DNA of 64,000 bases, from assembly GCA_021234155.1 (NCBI GenBank), contig JAJEKV010000003.1, forward strand, positions 26,020,233 to 26,084,232. Direction: 5' to 3'. This DNA comes from Isoetes taiwanensis. Its lineage: Eukaryota > Streptophyta > Lycopodiopsida > Isoetales > Isoetaceae. Both the position numbers and the translations under genes were made by a program. Below, in pieces: positions 1 to 10,654 of the stretch (the first letter of the stretch is position 1; the number at the start of each line of letters is the position of its first letter). Below the pieces are notes generated by a model that was not told where the DNA came from, searched no databases, and saw only the letters and a list, made by a program, of their open reading frames with translations.

Positions 1-1
1 T

Positions 2-223
2 GACGCAGTCATATCAGCTTACTATTATCAGAAATTGCCAAGTTGCCATAACAAATATAAGCTGTTGGATGATAGAGAAGTATTGGTGCCAGTAGAGTCT
101 GTTATTGGAGCTAAATTTCCCATGAAGAAGATAAATCACAGGGTTAAAGGTGCTAGTGCAGCTTTTGCATTGTCTGATGATGTGCATGAGATGTTGCTAG
201 GAAGTCTTCCCGAAATTAGGTGA
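2..223 (+). CDS. C-terminal end of convergent-module protein A (cut by window edge)
   Basis: An open frame enters from the left edge and stops at 223, giving about 73 residues of a C-terminus. It has a paired-Tyr start (AYYYQK), a hydrophobic middle (VLVPVESVIGAKFPM) and ends LLGSLPEIR. The same layout (YY, hydrophobic strand, a spacer, then a Leu-rich helix with LPE) ends the protein at 15846-16637, so I read both as one family by eye. No named family was recognised. As in the second copy, a minus-strand Ulp1 protease gene lies downstream and faces it. The N-terminal part, where the Cys motif would be, is outside the window. Confidence 0.5.
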   Translation, partial: DAVISAYYYQKLPSCHNKYKLLDDREVLVPVESVIGAKFPMKKINHRVKGASAAFALSDDVHEMLLGSLPEIR

Positions 224-418
224 AGGCTTTGAATTTGCAGTGCTTTGTATTGTGTTACTTTTTGAATTGAATTGAATTTGCAGTGGTTTGTACTGTGTGA
301 ACTACCTGGTTTGTAAAATATAGCATGGAACATGTTGAAGTTCAAATTGTAGACAAGTGCAAAAGGTACACATAATTATATTTCTGGAGCAAATAGTACA
401 GTGTACACACTTAATAAC

Positions 419-1121
419 TTAAGAAGCAGGCCTAATCACTATGTCATTTGGAACACAATATCTCAGTACTATTGCATCATGCACGTTCTTCCAACGGTTT
501 TCAGGATTTACATGTGCTGCAGCAGTAGCACTTGCTGTTGGGCATTCTCTGGCTATTGGAAGGCCGGTCCACCCTATTGGCTGATCAACTACTTCTGCAA
601 AGGATGGTCTCCCCCAAGGATTATTGGACATAAGTGGTAAAGTCATTTGCATTCTTCAAGCCTACAAACCAGTCAAATAGCCAACACAAATCTTTGTCTT
701 CACCAGTTAGCCTGGGATGCCATACTGGTATGCAGCAAGAGCAACCCTCATTGAAGATACATTTGAAAGGAAGGTCAGTAATCATAACACATCTATTTCC
801 GTATTCTGGATACTTGAGGAGTGGAATATCCAAAGGGAAAAGAGATATGTCTGTCCCATCATTGGCCTCTAAGAAGAGGGTCCAACATCTATTGCCACCA
901 TAAATGAATTTAAATCTTGGTATGCCTTGCTCATACAACTTGTCTACAATGGCTGTCAGAACATCCAAGGGAAGATCGACCAAACGCCAAATCCCAATGG
1001 TTGGAACACCAAGACAACAATGATTTCGACAATGGACGACAAAAAGAAGACTCCATCGTAATTGGATTGGCATTTGAGTGCCATTATAGTCTTTGGGTGC
1101 TGATTTACAATAGTAACCCAA
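419..1121 (-). pseudogene. Unidentified Cys-rich coding remnant in two frames
   Basis: Two overlapping minus-strand open frames (1121-621 and 652-419) both have the composition of real protein. The first is Cys- and Trp-rich (CIFNEGCSCCIPVWHPRL, then CWLFDWFVGLKNAN). The second continues with NPWGRPSFAEVVDQPIGW. They overlap around 621-652, where the better reading moves from one frame to the other, suggesting an indel or an unseen intron. It lies between the two convergent genes of the first module; the second module has nothing similar in that place. An LPLDVL stretch recalls an F-box start, but the rest does not support one. No family assigned. Confidence 0.4.
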
Positions 1122-1574
1122 AATGCCTTGGAGATCAAATATAATAAGCCCACGTAAGTAATCCAGGCGCTTAGATTAGCCATACATCTAACCCGACCAA
1201 GCCTAAGGATAAGACAGTAAAAGTCTAAACTAATTCTAGTTTTTAACCCTTGATAGAAATTAAAGCGTTGCAAACAATTTCTTATTCAAATAAATTTCAA
1301 AGTACAATAGTCAATTAGCTTTAAATTCCATAAGTTGGAATGAGTTTAACTACCACTCTTACGCCTGTGCCCGGTGACAACTTGTTTTGTCTCATCTCTT
1401 CTTCTCAAACCATATTCAATCATGGATTTTATTAATACATTTCTTCTGCCAAGTGCAAAATCCTTGTCGAACCATGTTGATGAAAACTGCAACAAACACA
1501 AGAATTAAGATCCGCTATAATAAAACATCCCAAAAGATTTATGTGAAATATAAGAACAACTCACCATGCTTTTA

Positions 1575-2624
1575 GAATTCACTTGGGCATCCACAAAAGC
1601 TTGCATAAAGGCCATCACATAAAGACCGCAGCTTACATTATCTGGTTGTTGTGGAACCTCTGGAATAGTTTCCTTCTTCACTGCATTCTTCACATATAAT
1701 TCAACTCTACGTGAGCTAGAGTTGGTTAGATATGTGATGACATCCCTATGAAGCCTGCACACACAAATGAGAACATGCAACTAAGATTTAAGCAAGCAGC
1801 AGTGGTACATATACTGAAAGAAAATGCTCACATATTTAGGAGTTTGCTGTCCACTGTTATACCAGTCAATGTGGGGATTTGACACCCCAGAGGGTGTCAA
1901 AAGCAAAAAAATGTGTCAAAGAGACATCTTCCGTAGAGAAAATGTGTCAAAAGAGAATTTATAGTTTGATAAAATGCGTCAAAAGAGACTTTAAAAATTT
2001 TTAAATGTGTCATTTGACACACACTTAAGAATATTAAGTGTGTCAAAAAAAATTAGAGCTCCAAGTACACTTGAGTTGTCTGTACAAGGCTTAATGTATG
2101 TGTATACTTAAAATAATGCAAGAAGAATTAATATTCAATAGAATTTTTCATTTTCCTCATATTTATAGCAAAATTCATATTGTAATCTTTTTGTTGTAGA
2201 ATTTCAAATTATTTTCTTCATTTGATAACATAAAAAAAGTGTGTCATCGGTGTTCACAACGCGTCAAATGAGACACAAAAAAATTGGAAGTGTGTCAATT
2301 GACACATTCAATTTTAAAAAGCGTGTCATAAGAAATACAATAAATAAGTTGAATTTCCCACACTGATACCAGTCATGGAGTTCAACACAATAATTGCAGG
2401 AGAAGCCATTGAGGTGGTACTGCAATTTTTTGCAGACTCTAAAACAAAAATTCACCAAAACATGATGGGCAGGGTCCTCAACTTGAACTGGAACCATAAT
2501 ATACTGGCATTTACTAACAACAATGCCTTGTAGCCCTTTCTCAACTGCACTTCTGCCTGACTGTCCCATACTATTAGCATCCAGGGCTAATCTTTTAAAT
2601 GCTGCCCGATAAGTCAAAAAGTTT
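1575..2624 (-). pseudogene. Ulp1/SENP-like C48 cysteine protease domain, MITE-split
   Basis: C48 peptidases process or remove SUMO-like modifiers using a His-Asp-Cys triad. The His region is seen as CQYIMVPVQVEDPAHHVLV; the usual HW is replaced by HV. The catalytic Cys region is PQQPDNVSCGLYVMAFMQAF near 1640, with the oxyanion Gln and Cys-Gly intact. A further Asp (VELHDWY) sits between them. A 499-bp MITE at 1867-2365 splits the HDWY codons; ignoring it, the coding text reads through its duplicated target. Splice sites around 1760-1830 separate the last exon. With the MITE and the upstream TGA, this copy is unlikely to be functional. Confidence 0.6.
1867..2365. mobile_element. hAT-type MITE with 8-bp target duplication
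   Basis: A 499-bp AT-rich block is flanked by identical 8-bp copies of ATACCAGT (1859-1866 and 2366-2373). Its ends are imperfect inverted repeats beginning CAATGTGGGG and, from the other side, CAGTGTGGGA. An 8-bp duplication and CA-starting ends are typical of hAT transposons. The interior repeats the word TGTGTCA many times in both orientations, as subterminal transposase-binding repeats often do. It has no coding capacity. It interrupts the protease domain of the Ulp1-type gene. Confidence 0.75.
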
Positions 2625-2689
2625 TCTGAAGGGAAGAAAAAGAAGACATCTCACCATTTGGATGTCAAGGTGCTGCTCACATACCTTCC

Positions 2690-3137
2690 GAATATGTCTA
2701 AATGTCTGTTAGACATGTGCCTATCTTTAAACAATGTCTCCACACAATATTTCGTGACCTTAATCAGAGGTTCAGCTTGGAACGGATAGAATGGAACCAT
2801 TGTCTGAAGGTTATCCATGTCACTGCAAACCAAGCATCAATGCTTACAGTTGCTCAACTGATGTCTGGCTTCTAGTTCTCTTAGCTGGCCGCGACACCTT
2901 TGTATCTTTTCTTTTTTTCTTGACTCTTTCTCGTTCACACCACTATCTGTATCTGTTCTATCCTCAGATTCCTCCTTCTCTTGCTTCACCACAACCACCT
3001 GCTTCATATCTGTAGCCACATTCTCCACTAAAATTTCTTCAGTACCAGTTGTATATGTTCCTGTCTTACATGATTCTTCAATCTTTTCGATTGTAGTTCC
3101 AAGTAAGGCCATAGATCCACTAGTTTCCTCTGTTTCT
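2690..3137 (-). pseudogene. Ulp1-type transposon gene, acidic middle exon
   Basis: The exon begins after a good acceptor (ttattcgcag) at 3138 and ends before a gtatgt donor near 2690. It encodes an acidic, Glu/Lys-rich linker (KQEKEESEDRTDTDSG) and then a more ordered part (MDNLQTMVPFYPFQAEP). An in-frame TGA at 2837-2839 splits the exon while the coding character continues on both sides, so I call it a nonsense mutation. The next exon starts at about 2624 with a region that leads into the protease domain. An acidic linker ahead of a C-terminal protease fits Ulp1-type proteins carried by transposons. Confidence 0.45.
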
Positions 3138-3179
3138 GCGAATAATAAAATGTATGAACATGCAATAACTAAATGCAAT

Positions 3180-4530
3180 AAGTAGTTTTTGACTTACCAC
3201 TTGAAAACAAAGATTTCAAGTCGATGATGTGGCATTGGCTTTAGAATTGGTACCTTTCGCGACATTGTTCGCAGAATTTTTCTTTGGAGTGTCGAAAACC
3301 TCTACAATAATATCTTTTTTCTTTAGAGTGTCGAGACGGCTTCATTGTTCTCCTCTCATTTCATTTGGTTCCAAAGACTACAAGATAACTCATTGTCAAC
3401 AACAAAGATAAACATCAAGAAAATGTAGAAATTAAACTAATATGGACACACACCGTGTTGCCACATTCAGCCCTTTTGCTTCAGGAGCTCAATTTGTTGT
3501 GCATATGAAGCTACAATTGTAGCTTTGCTTGTGACAACTCAGATCTATTATTAAAAATGAGCTCAATTTGCTTCCTTATAAAATCCAAGCAAATTCATTT
3601 AAAACTAATTACTTACTTGATGTTCCTTTTCCTCCTCTCTCATGCCCCGCTACAAATGTGTTGAATGTGTTGGAGGTGACCTAGATGTGGGCCGGGTTGA
3701 CTTATCATGCTTCCCTCCATAATAATCATCTACACAACTTGAAAAATCAAGTGTCTTTGCGGGAGGATCTACTCTGTTCTTTTAAGCATCTGCATACGAG
3801 GTGAAATTGAAATACATATGAAAATACCATAACCACATATCACATACCTTTCTCTGGCTTCTTTATACTACCCATGTCACCTGCAAGAATGAAAGCATTA
3901 CCAATAATAACTAGATGACTGAAAGAAATGTACAATCCAGAAAAGCAATGTACAATCCAATTCCAAATGTATTCCATGTATCTGTATTGCAGAACTATGT
4001 ACAGTTTTATGTACCCACATCCAAATGTAGAAAGCTTCCTAGAAAAAAGAATTCATAAATGCATTCCATGTAGCTGTACTAGATATATTAGATATATGTA
4101 TTTGGAGCCAACTGTACAAAAGCTTACTGGAAAATTGTAATTGCATTAAAATGTATCATAGAGTACAGCATGTATCAAAATGTCCCCCAGTAGAAGACCA
4201 CATGTTATACAAATGTACACGCAGGCAGTTACCTACTTATCCTATTTTCTTAGTACATAAAAGTAACTCCTCAATATTATCTGGCAACACTGTACATCAT
4301 GCACATTAATAATATGCATGTACTAACATGATGTTTACACCAGCCTAGAAAAGCAAAATGATCCAACCCTATAAATCTTCACTTTAACCTACATTTTAAA
4401 ACCCAAATGTAATTAATATACTACAGAACAATTAATGCACAACCAATGCACAACTTCTAACTAATATCCATCTACCAATCTTACACCTGAACTAATAAAG
4501 AAAGACATGAAAGAAATCGATTATGCATGC
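3180..4530. other. AT-rich intron-like stretch without a recognisable gene
   Basis: This lies between the coiled-coil part and the acidic exon of the minus-strand Ulp1-type gene. It has many stops in all frames and T- or A-rich tracts, as in a long plant intron. No terminal repeats, RNA gene or protein similarity were seen. Short spliced exons could be hidden here. Confidence 0.4.
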
Positions 4531-5743
4531 TTACCTTTTCCAATCAGCCCCAATGCACGAGGTAGATTCACATCCCATGTGCGACTGGTACCAGCAGCTT
4601 GTTCCTTGTGCTAGCAAGATATGAGATACATAATAGGCGTATGGGATGTGCGCAAGATGCCAATACCACCGGGAGGAACCAAAACACCGCCATAATTTGT
4701 GCGGGGACTGAAAATCAGCATTTGGCTGCTCTGCAACTGAAACCAAAGAAAGAGGAGGAGGCTGCAAGCTAAGGACCGAGGAGTGATCTAAGAACTCCCT
4801 CAACTCCAAAATCTTTGTGTCCCCCTCCTCAATTGCTCTCTTTTTTGAAGACCTTAAATTGAGTTCAGAATCTAGCTGCCTCAACTCAGATGCTTTTGCT
4901 TCCACTTCCTTGCTAAGCTCAGCTAGATCCCGCCCCCGCTTGCTCTTAGCAAGCAATTGCATCCTCCACCTTCCATTTTATGTGCTCAAACTTCATAGCA
5001 CTACCGTCACTTCCATCCATCTGCTGTTGAAATGCCTCCAACTCTGACATCAGATTCAAGTAATTAGTCTCGGCCTCATGGACTAGCTTAGAATATACTG
5101 CCCTTTCCCCTTCCCTATGCTTCAAAGTCTCGTATAGCTGCAGTCTCGTCTCCTGTAAATTCTGCATCTCCTTACATATGCTTTCCTTCAAAGAGGATCT
5201 GCTCTCAAGAAATACATTCAAACTGTCCAGATCCTCTTTTTTGTAGAAAGTATCATAGGACTTGTGGCCCTTGGCATTGCTGGACTTGACTGTTACAACT
5301 TCAGTCAAAACCTCGGATTCTTTGACCTTGCTTTTAGCCGTGTGGTCATTTTTTTTAACATCATCCCAATCAACTGATTCACCTTTTAAGTGTAAGGCAA
5401 ATGCTCTAGCAAAATACAGGGGAACATAGTGATTCTGTACATCTTTCCTACCGAATGCAAACTCATACCACTTAAAAAATTCTGCCTGGTCTTCCAACTT
5501 CACCAGCTCATCCTTGTACCCGTACCTGGTAGGTTCCTTAGATCCCCAAACTTTTGTCACTAAAGAGTTGTACTCTGCAAATTTTTCCTTGAATTTCATA
5601 TTCGCCAGATCCTTTGCAGAAAATACTGTGTCCTCCTTGCTGCAGCCAGGACTTCCAGACTTCAAATGTGTCCCTGCTTTGGAAGCCCTGGGAGATTTTC
5701 GGACTGATGCAGGGGCAGCACTCTTCTTTGGTGTCTTTGCCAT
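4531..5743 (-). pseudogene. Ulp1-type transposon gene, N-terminal coiled-coil part
   Basis: This is the 5' part of the minus-strand gene of the first module. The start at 5743 opens with a Lys/Ser/Ala-rich basic tail (MAKTPKKSAAPASVRKSPRA), which looks like a DNA- or nucleus-directed tail. A globular segment (YGYKDELVKLEDQAEFFKWY) follows, then a long Glu/Leu/Lys coiled coil. The 265-residue frame stops at 4946. The coiled coil carries on in the +1 frame from about 4962 (RDLAELSKEVEAKASELRQL). No GT donor lies at the switch, so a one-base indel is more likely than an intron. Similarity fades after about 4690. The protease domain lies 2-3 kb downstream in spliced exons. Confidence 0.5.
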
Positions 5744-6130
5744 TCTCTATACCTGCAATGCAACAAGAAATATCTTTTAATTGTCCTAAAGGTGCAACAA
5801 TCTGAGCTTGCACATGTAAACAAAAGCCTAAAGTAATAAATTAAAAGCAGAAAGAAAAAAACTAGGGAAGAAGACGATTGTACCTTTGATTTGTTGAGAA
5901 TGGCCAAGCGACTTCGGAAGAGCGTGCTTTAGTCGCTTGCAAGAGATCGAGGTGCCGGATCGCAGGGTAAAAGCAGAGAGATCAAATGACAAAGAAACAA
6001 GAACGGGGAAGAAAGAATTGGAGGGAATTTTCGATATGCCTATTTTCGGTCGAAAAAAAAAACCAAAATTCATGGTAATTATTATACATTTCTAAAAATG
6101 TATATGTATTAAAATGACCCAATATTTTAT

Positions 6131-6151
6131 CACCCTAACGTGCTTTTACCC
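6131..6151. mobile_element. Solitary end of the same MITE family
   Basis: The 21-bp word caccctaacgtgcttttacc(c) matches the right-hand end of the MITE at 6507-6828 with one base changed. No partner end was seen to its left within a few hundred bases, so this is a truncated copy or a remnant. Confidence 0.5.
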
Positions 6152-6506
6152 AAATAGTAGGAGTACCCAAGGATGTGTGTTGAAATCATCATCCAGCATT
6201 TTGAATTTCTAATTATAGCATAATATATGCACTCGTGATGACATGGCAAAACAAATATCGATAATATTTTATTAAAAAGAAAGATTCGACCATGCAAGAA
6301 GGCGTGCACCTGTGCAAAAGGACAAAACAGAGAGGCTTGTTTTTGGAGAGTGATGTTTTAACAAACTGCTGGAAGTGCGTTGTAAAGCGCAGTTAGAAAA
6401 TAGAACCTGTGGTCGGATTTGATGTAGATGGATGTGGCCTGGGTATTTGGCCTGATAGGTTCTCATTACGGGATTTAGTGAGGAAGGATTTTCGTTTCTA
6501 ACTATA

Positions 6507-6828
6507 GGGTAAAAGCATGTTAGGGTGTCCCTTAAAAAGTATTATTTAGTGACTAAAAAGGTACCTAAAAAGGTAGCCAGGAATGGGTACTGGGTACCTG
6601 TATAATATCTCAATATACGGTATGTTTTAGAACTTTTTATATATATATTGGTCTCCGATAGCATTATCTTTACCTTAACTTTGAATATTACCATGTCCTT
6701 GACTTTTATTTTGGATTTTTGTATTAGTTTTAATGAAAAGAAAAATGAGAAAGTACCCAGTTTAGAAGTACCTAGTGTATGTACCTTTGCAGGTTCCAAA
6801 AGTGGTACACCCTAACATGCTTTTACCC
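6507..6828. mobile_element. MITE with perfect 22-bp inverted ends and TATA flanks
   Basis: A 322-bp element whose ends are perfect inverted copies over 22 bp (6507-6528 and 6807-6828, starting GGGTAAAAGCATGTTAGGGT). TATA flanks it on both sides (6503-6506, 6829-6832), consistent with a TA or TATA target duplication. It has no coding capacity. A nearly identical single end lies at 6131-6151, so a second, truncated copy is close by. A TA-type duplication suggests the Tc1/mariner group, but the ends are not the classic Stowaway ends. Confidence 0.75.
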
Positions 6829-6959
6829 TATATCTGGTCGGAAGTGCTATTGTCGAGTCTGCTATATTCTCTTATGGGTTCAAATCACAGGCTATATTCC
6901 CCTCTATGCTATCAAACACATGCATCTCCCTGGTCAATAGAAGGTAAATCAATAGAAAG

Positions 6960-6981
6960 AAATTGGGCGATCGCCCAATTT
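6960..6981. repeat. 22-bp perfect palindrome (left of MS1 remnant)
   Basis: AATTGGGCGATCGCCCAATT, with one more paired base on each side, is a perfect palindrome and is followed by TAGTCTCC. A close relative lies at 7994-8037 on the other side of the MS1-like remnant, and another forms the middle of the inverted repeat at 14651-14970. It may mark abutting transposon ends or excision scars. Confidence 0.6.
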
Positions 6982-7247
6982 AGTCTCCTCAAATTCATCT
7001 AAAAGTTTATGTTATTGAAATCACTTACACTTCAATTTCAATCGCCTAAGCTTTGCAGCAAACAACGGTTGCTCTGTATCTTCGAATAGGTAATTGATGC
7101 AATGGCTCTCCAGAAAACCTAGATCCGTTTGAACTGATTCGCGTTCGTTTGCACCTACACTTCACAAACAAGCACCTGCACTTAAACAAAACAAGCTCTC
7201 TAGATGATGGATGTGCTTCTGTGAAAATACTTCAGTGAATCTGCAAT

Positions 7248-7913
7248 TTAAGGAAAGACATAAATCAGATCATCATCATCATCAACCCCTTCCAAATTAT
7301 GCACAGCCTGAACCCTGAAGTCTTTCATGATGTGATAAGTTTCAGCAAAACCCCTTTGAGCTTCAAGTTTCAAGTCCAAAACAGTTGCATGAGGTGGCAG
7401 AACAACTAATTCGGCGGGCGGGCTAGGCCGATTTCTGGTCTGATCAGTATCCTCGAGCACAACACTGCACACGACACTGAACATTTCATCATCATCCATG
7501 CCCCAGGAATTGGAGGCACATTTTCTGGTCTTCTCGCCCATGTAATCCTTGATGAATTGCTTGGTATCAAGTATGATACGTATAGCAGTGGGAATTGCTG
7601 TAAGAACACTCTTAGATCCGCCTTCTTTTGCAGGTTTGTAATTCTCAAGAACGTTCTTATAGGTAGACAATATGTCGAAGAACTTCTGCGCGACCAACTT
7701 CACAGACTGGCTCAGGATTTTTGGCTATGGATTCTTTGTGGTTACTCTGGCAGAAGTTATCCACATCTTCCAGGCAATATTCAAGCACCTTCGTGATCGG
7801 ATTAACAGCTTGTCTAACTACATGACTGCCCACAACACGGTTTCCCAAGGATTTAAGCACAAAGTCTAGCAGCCCAGTATCACCAATATAAACCCTGGCA
7901 GCATCTCTGACGT
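7248..7913 (-). pseudogene. MALE STERILITY 1-like PHD-finger gene remnant
   Basis: MS1/MMD1-type proteins are nuclear PHD-finger transcription regulators of pollen and tapetum development in seed plants. The minus strand from 7913 encodes their conserved middle region: RDAARVYIGDTGLLDFVLKS, then NPITKVLEYCLEDV, then (in another frame) LPPHATVLDLKLEAQRGFAE. The PHD finger, which lies C-terminal in this family, is absent. The frame breaks near 7657-7661: the reading ends HIVYL then stop, while the next frame resumes KNVLENYKP. A family-like VYLYKNVLENY would need one more base, so this is a one-base deletion. An acidic DDDDD run lies near the 3' end. Flanking palindromes at 6960 and 7994 suggest the fragment was moved here. 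Confidence 0.65.
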
Positions 7914-7993
7914 CCTACCTAGAATGAGTGAATTAGGCACAAAATCTGAGTGAATTAGGCACAAAATGTGAAGAATCCAAACAAAGCATCTGT

Positions 7994-8037
7994 ATATGGA
8001 GTTAAATTGGGCGATCACCCAATTTAGCCTCCATATT
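7994..8037. repeat. Imperfect 44-bp palindrome (right of MS1 remnant)
   Basis: The core AAATTGGGCGATCACCCAAT lies in a longer near-palindrome running from ATATGGAG to CTCCATAT. It shares its core and the following TAGCCTCC with the palindrome at 6960-6981. Together the two bracket the MS1-like remnant. Confidence 0.55.
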
Positions 8038-9737
8038 GCTAAGCAAATTTGGCATCCACTCCAAACATTTCCCTGCTATGTTTAACCATACAGTCAACAA
8101 ATCTGTGTGTTTGGAGCATTTCTATAACTTTAGTATCCACTTCGAAAATTTTGAAGACATCAAAGAAAGTGTCTGCCGATAGAAGTTAAATACGGCGGCC
8201 ACCCAAACATCAAATCCAATCCTGCACTCTTCTCACTTTACTTCACAGAAAGCACAAGCTATAGCCTTCAAGGTTCTAAGGATGAACTGTGCCTTCTGCA
8301 ATCGTGAGAAAATGCAAGCATCTATCTATCTATCTATATATCTATATATAATAATAAAGGCGTTTTGTGATAGTCTGTGCGCGATCTTGGCCTTTGAATT
8401 TTTTTAACTTCTTTTCATTCGTTGATTTTAGCGGTTTTGTTTGATGCGACGGTTCTAGCTCTCTTCTTCTGCAAATCCGCGCATCTCCCCTTTCCAGTTC
8501 TTGAATGCCGGAATGGGGTTATTGGGTTCTTGCGCTCGATGGCAAAATTTTTATTAACCAAAACCACAATTTTTTGCACCAGATGACGATTTTATGCTTA
8601 TTCTAACCAAATCACAATTATTTTTTAGATTAGGGTTTTCAAGCTCTTTTATGCGGCTCTGCCACAAAGCCAACCGGGCAATTACTAAGATCGATCTTGT
8701 GGCATTTTTTTTGGGGCGGTTGCTTTGAGGATTTAGCTTTGACAACAACAGAGATTTGGTCTTCAAAATTCCAATTCTATTCGTTGCTCTTTCCCAGAAA
8801 CTCAATTCATTGCATTGCTGGAGGTGTTTTGATTCTAGAATTTAGAGGTGTTAATATTGGTGTTGTGCAAAACGCATATGCAAATCAGGCATCAATCTCT
8901 TTTTAGAAGAAACAGCTTCGGCTTCATGTGACAATAAATTCTACTGCATCAAATGGCTAGGGAAGATAGTTTGAGACAAGTGGACATGGAATTGTTCTAT
9001 TTAGTGAGAAGATTTTATCATTTCTGGTTGAAGAAGCAATGATCCTCGAACAGGTTAGCAACGTATGCCTTATTTTGTTGTGTGTACTTGCAATATCTAT
9101 TTTCTCCTCCAAGTTCTGTTGTTTCCTATATAGGGAACGATTGTTGTGCGGCATTACAATGCTTATTATCAATTAGTCAAATAGCAAACCAGGCAATTGA
9201 TGATGCATTGAGTGATGGTTTGATGGTTACATCCTTGCGCATCTAGACATGATTGGTCCTCCATATATATTGTTCTCAGATTGTTCTTTCATTAAGCGTT
9301 AAACACGTGTCAGTAGACAGCTTAGGCAGGGACTCAGATGTAGCATAGTTGCCCTGTCAATTTGTTGGTTAAGTTGTATATATTTCTTTAAATTCAGAGG
9401 TCATTGCTTTAGAGAAAACTGCAGACATGAACATTTTTCTAGATAAAGAACAAAATACATAAGTTTATTGAAAACTGATCTTCTATTTTCTTGCTTTTAC
9501 TGATATTCCTTATTTTGTTATGACGTGCAGAGGTGGTGTGAATGGTGGGTAATTTTACCAGGTTACTCTTCATAGCTAGGTTACTCTTCATAGCTATGTG
9601 ATTTTCATTCAAAAATAAGATGGCCAGATATTAACACCAGGTTAGTTCAACATGAAGGTTTAGATCATGTTCTCTCGCACTCACATCATACAAAAACACA
9701 CTCCAAGATTATGGTTCTGTTTGGCCTTCACTTGCAG

Positions 9738-9834
9738 AAAAAAACATTAAAGGATCTGGAACAAGTTGACGCTAATATTTGGATAATGGCAGATAATGGA
9801 CGCATAGAATCTTTGATAACTCTTCTTTCCGAAG
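9738..9834 (+). pseudogene. Captured exon of a U-box/ARM (PUB43/44-like) gene
   Basis: A 97-bp exon lies between a good acceptor (cacttgcag) and donor (gaag|gtaaca). It encodes LEQVDANIWIMADNGRIESL followed by ITLLSEG, which resembles an armadillo-repeat segment of plant U-box E3 ligases of the PUB43/44 type. Only this exon is present, inside Helitron 1. Transduplicated exons with intact splice sites are usual in Helitrons. The assignment is by eye and moderate. Confidence 0.4.
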
Positions 9835-10262
9835 GTAACAATTGTGTCTGCTGCATTGTAATTACAATATGCTTTCTCATATGCAACCACCATTTGTGGA
9901 TTTGTCAGCTTAAATTTTGACACGCTGCCTTTAGAGTTAGCCCTGATGTTCGGTTACCCTGTTGCTTACATGTTTTAAACTCAAGTGCACAAATAGACAA
10001 TATCATACTGTTCTGAAGTGCTGGCTTGGTCCTCTTTTAAAACATCATACAGTAAGAAATCTTCATTGGATAAGAAGTGGGAAGCTATATGGCAACACAC
10101 ACACATTAAAGCTTTAATGTATTCTTTGTTGTTATTCTCTGCATTTTTGATGGAGTGCGATTGTCTTGCCCTCATAATTTCTTGGTGCAGGCTCCGACTA
10201 TTTTGTACTTCCTTCCATGGCACAAGAATCCTCAAAATTTGTCAAACCCATAGTATCTATCC

Positions 10263-10508
10263 CTAACATAGCATCTGACCATTCGCTTGATTTAAGGTAT
10301 TTCTTTGCAACATCAATAAATGCAACATTTCTGTTCTTGCCCTAAACACTGCCATCTGTTCAATCTCTTCAAGCACATCCTGGTGTAATCTTGGAGCTTT
10401 AGGATCTTTTGAATGGTAATATGTAATATCTACACCAACTGAATCTTCTGAATGGCCCAAGAATGCAGTGGACGCCTTGACATAGCGCATTATGAAGCCA
10501 TAATACAT
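10263..10508 (-). pseudogene. Unidentified exon-like fragment in Helitron 1
   Basis: An 81-codon open frame on the minus strand has strong protein character ([20 protein letters not shown], then [15 protein letters not shown]). It runs opposite to the other captured exons, so it likely comes from a third donor gene. I could not name the family. Confidence 0.35.
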
Positions 10509-10654
10509 GTCTATTCCTCAAAAGCTTTTGGGTTTTTCATCTCCCAACTTTTTGACATAGAATATGAAATTCCTGATCTTGTCCGCAGATATAGAGACTG
10601 TAGTCTGATGGAAAAACAACTCTTCTACTCTTGGATCCCATGCACAAATAGATG

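Noticed and set aside
621-1121. F-box call based on LPLDVL
   Set aside because: The rest of the roughly 45-residue F-box pattern is absent and the Cys-rich continuation does not fit.
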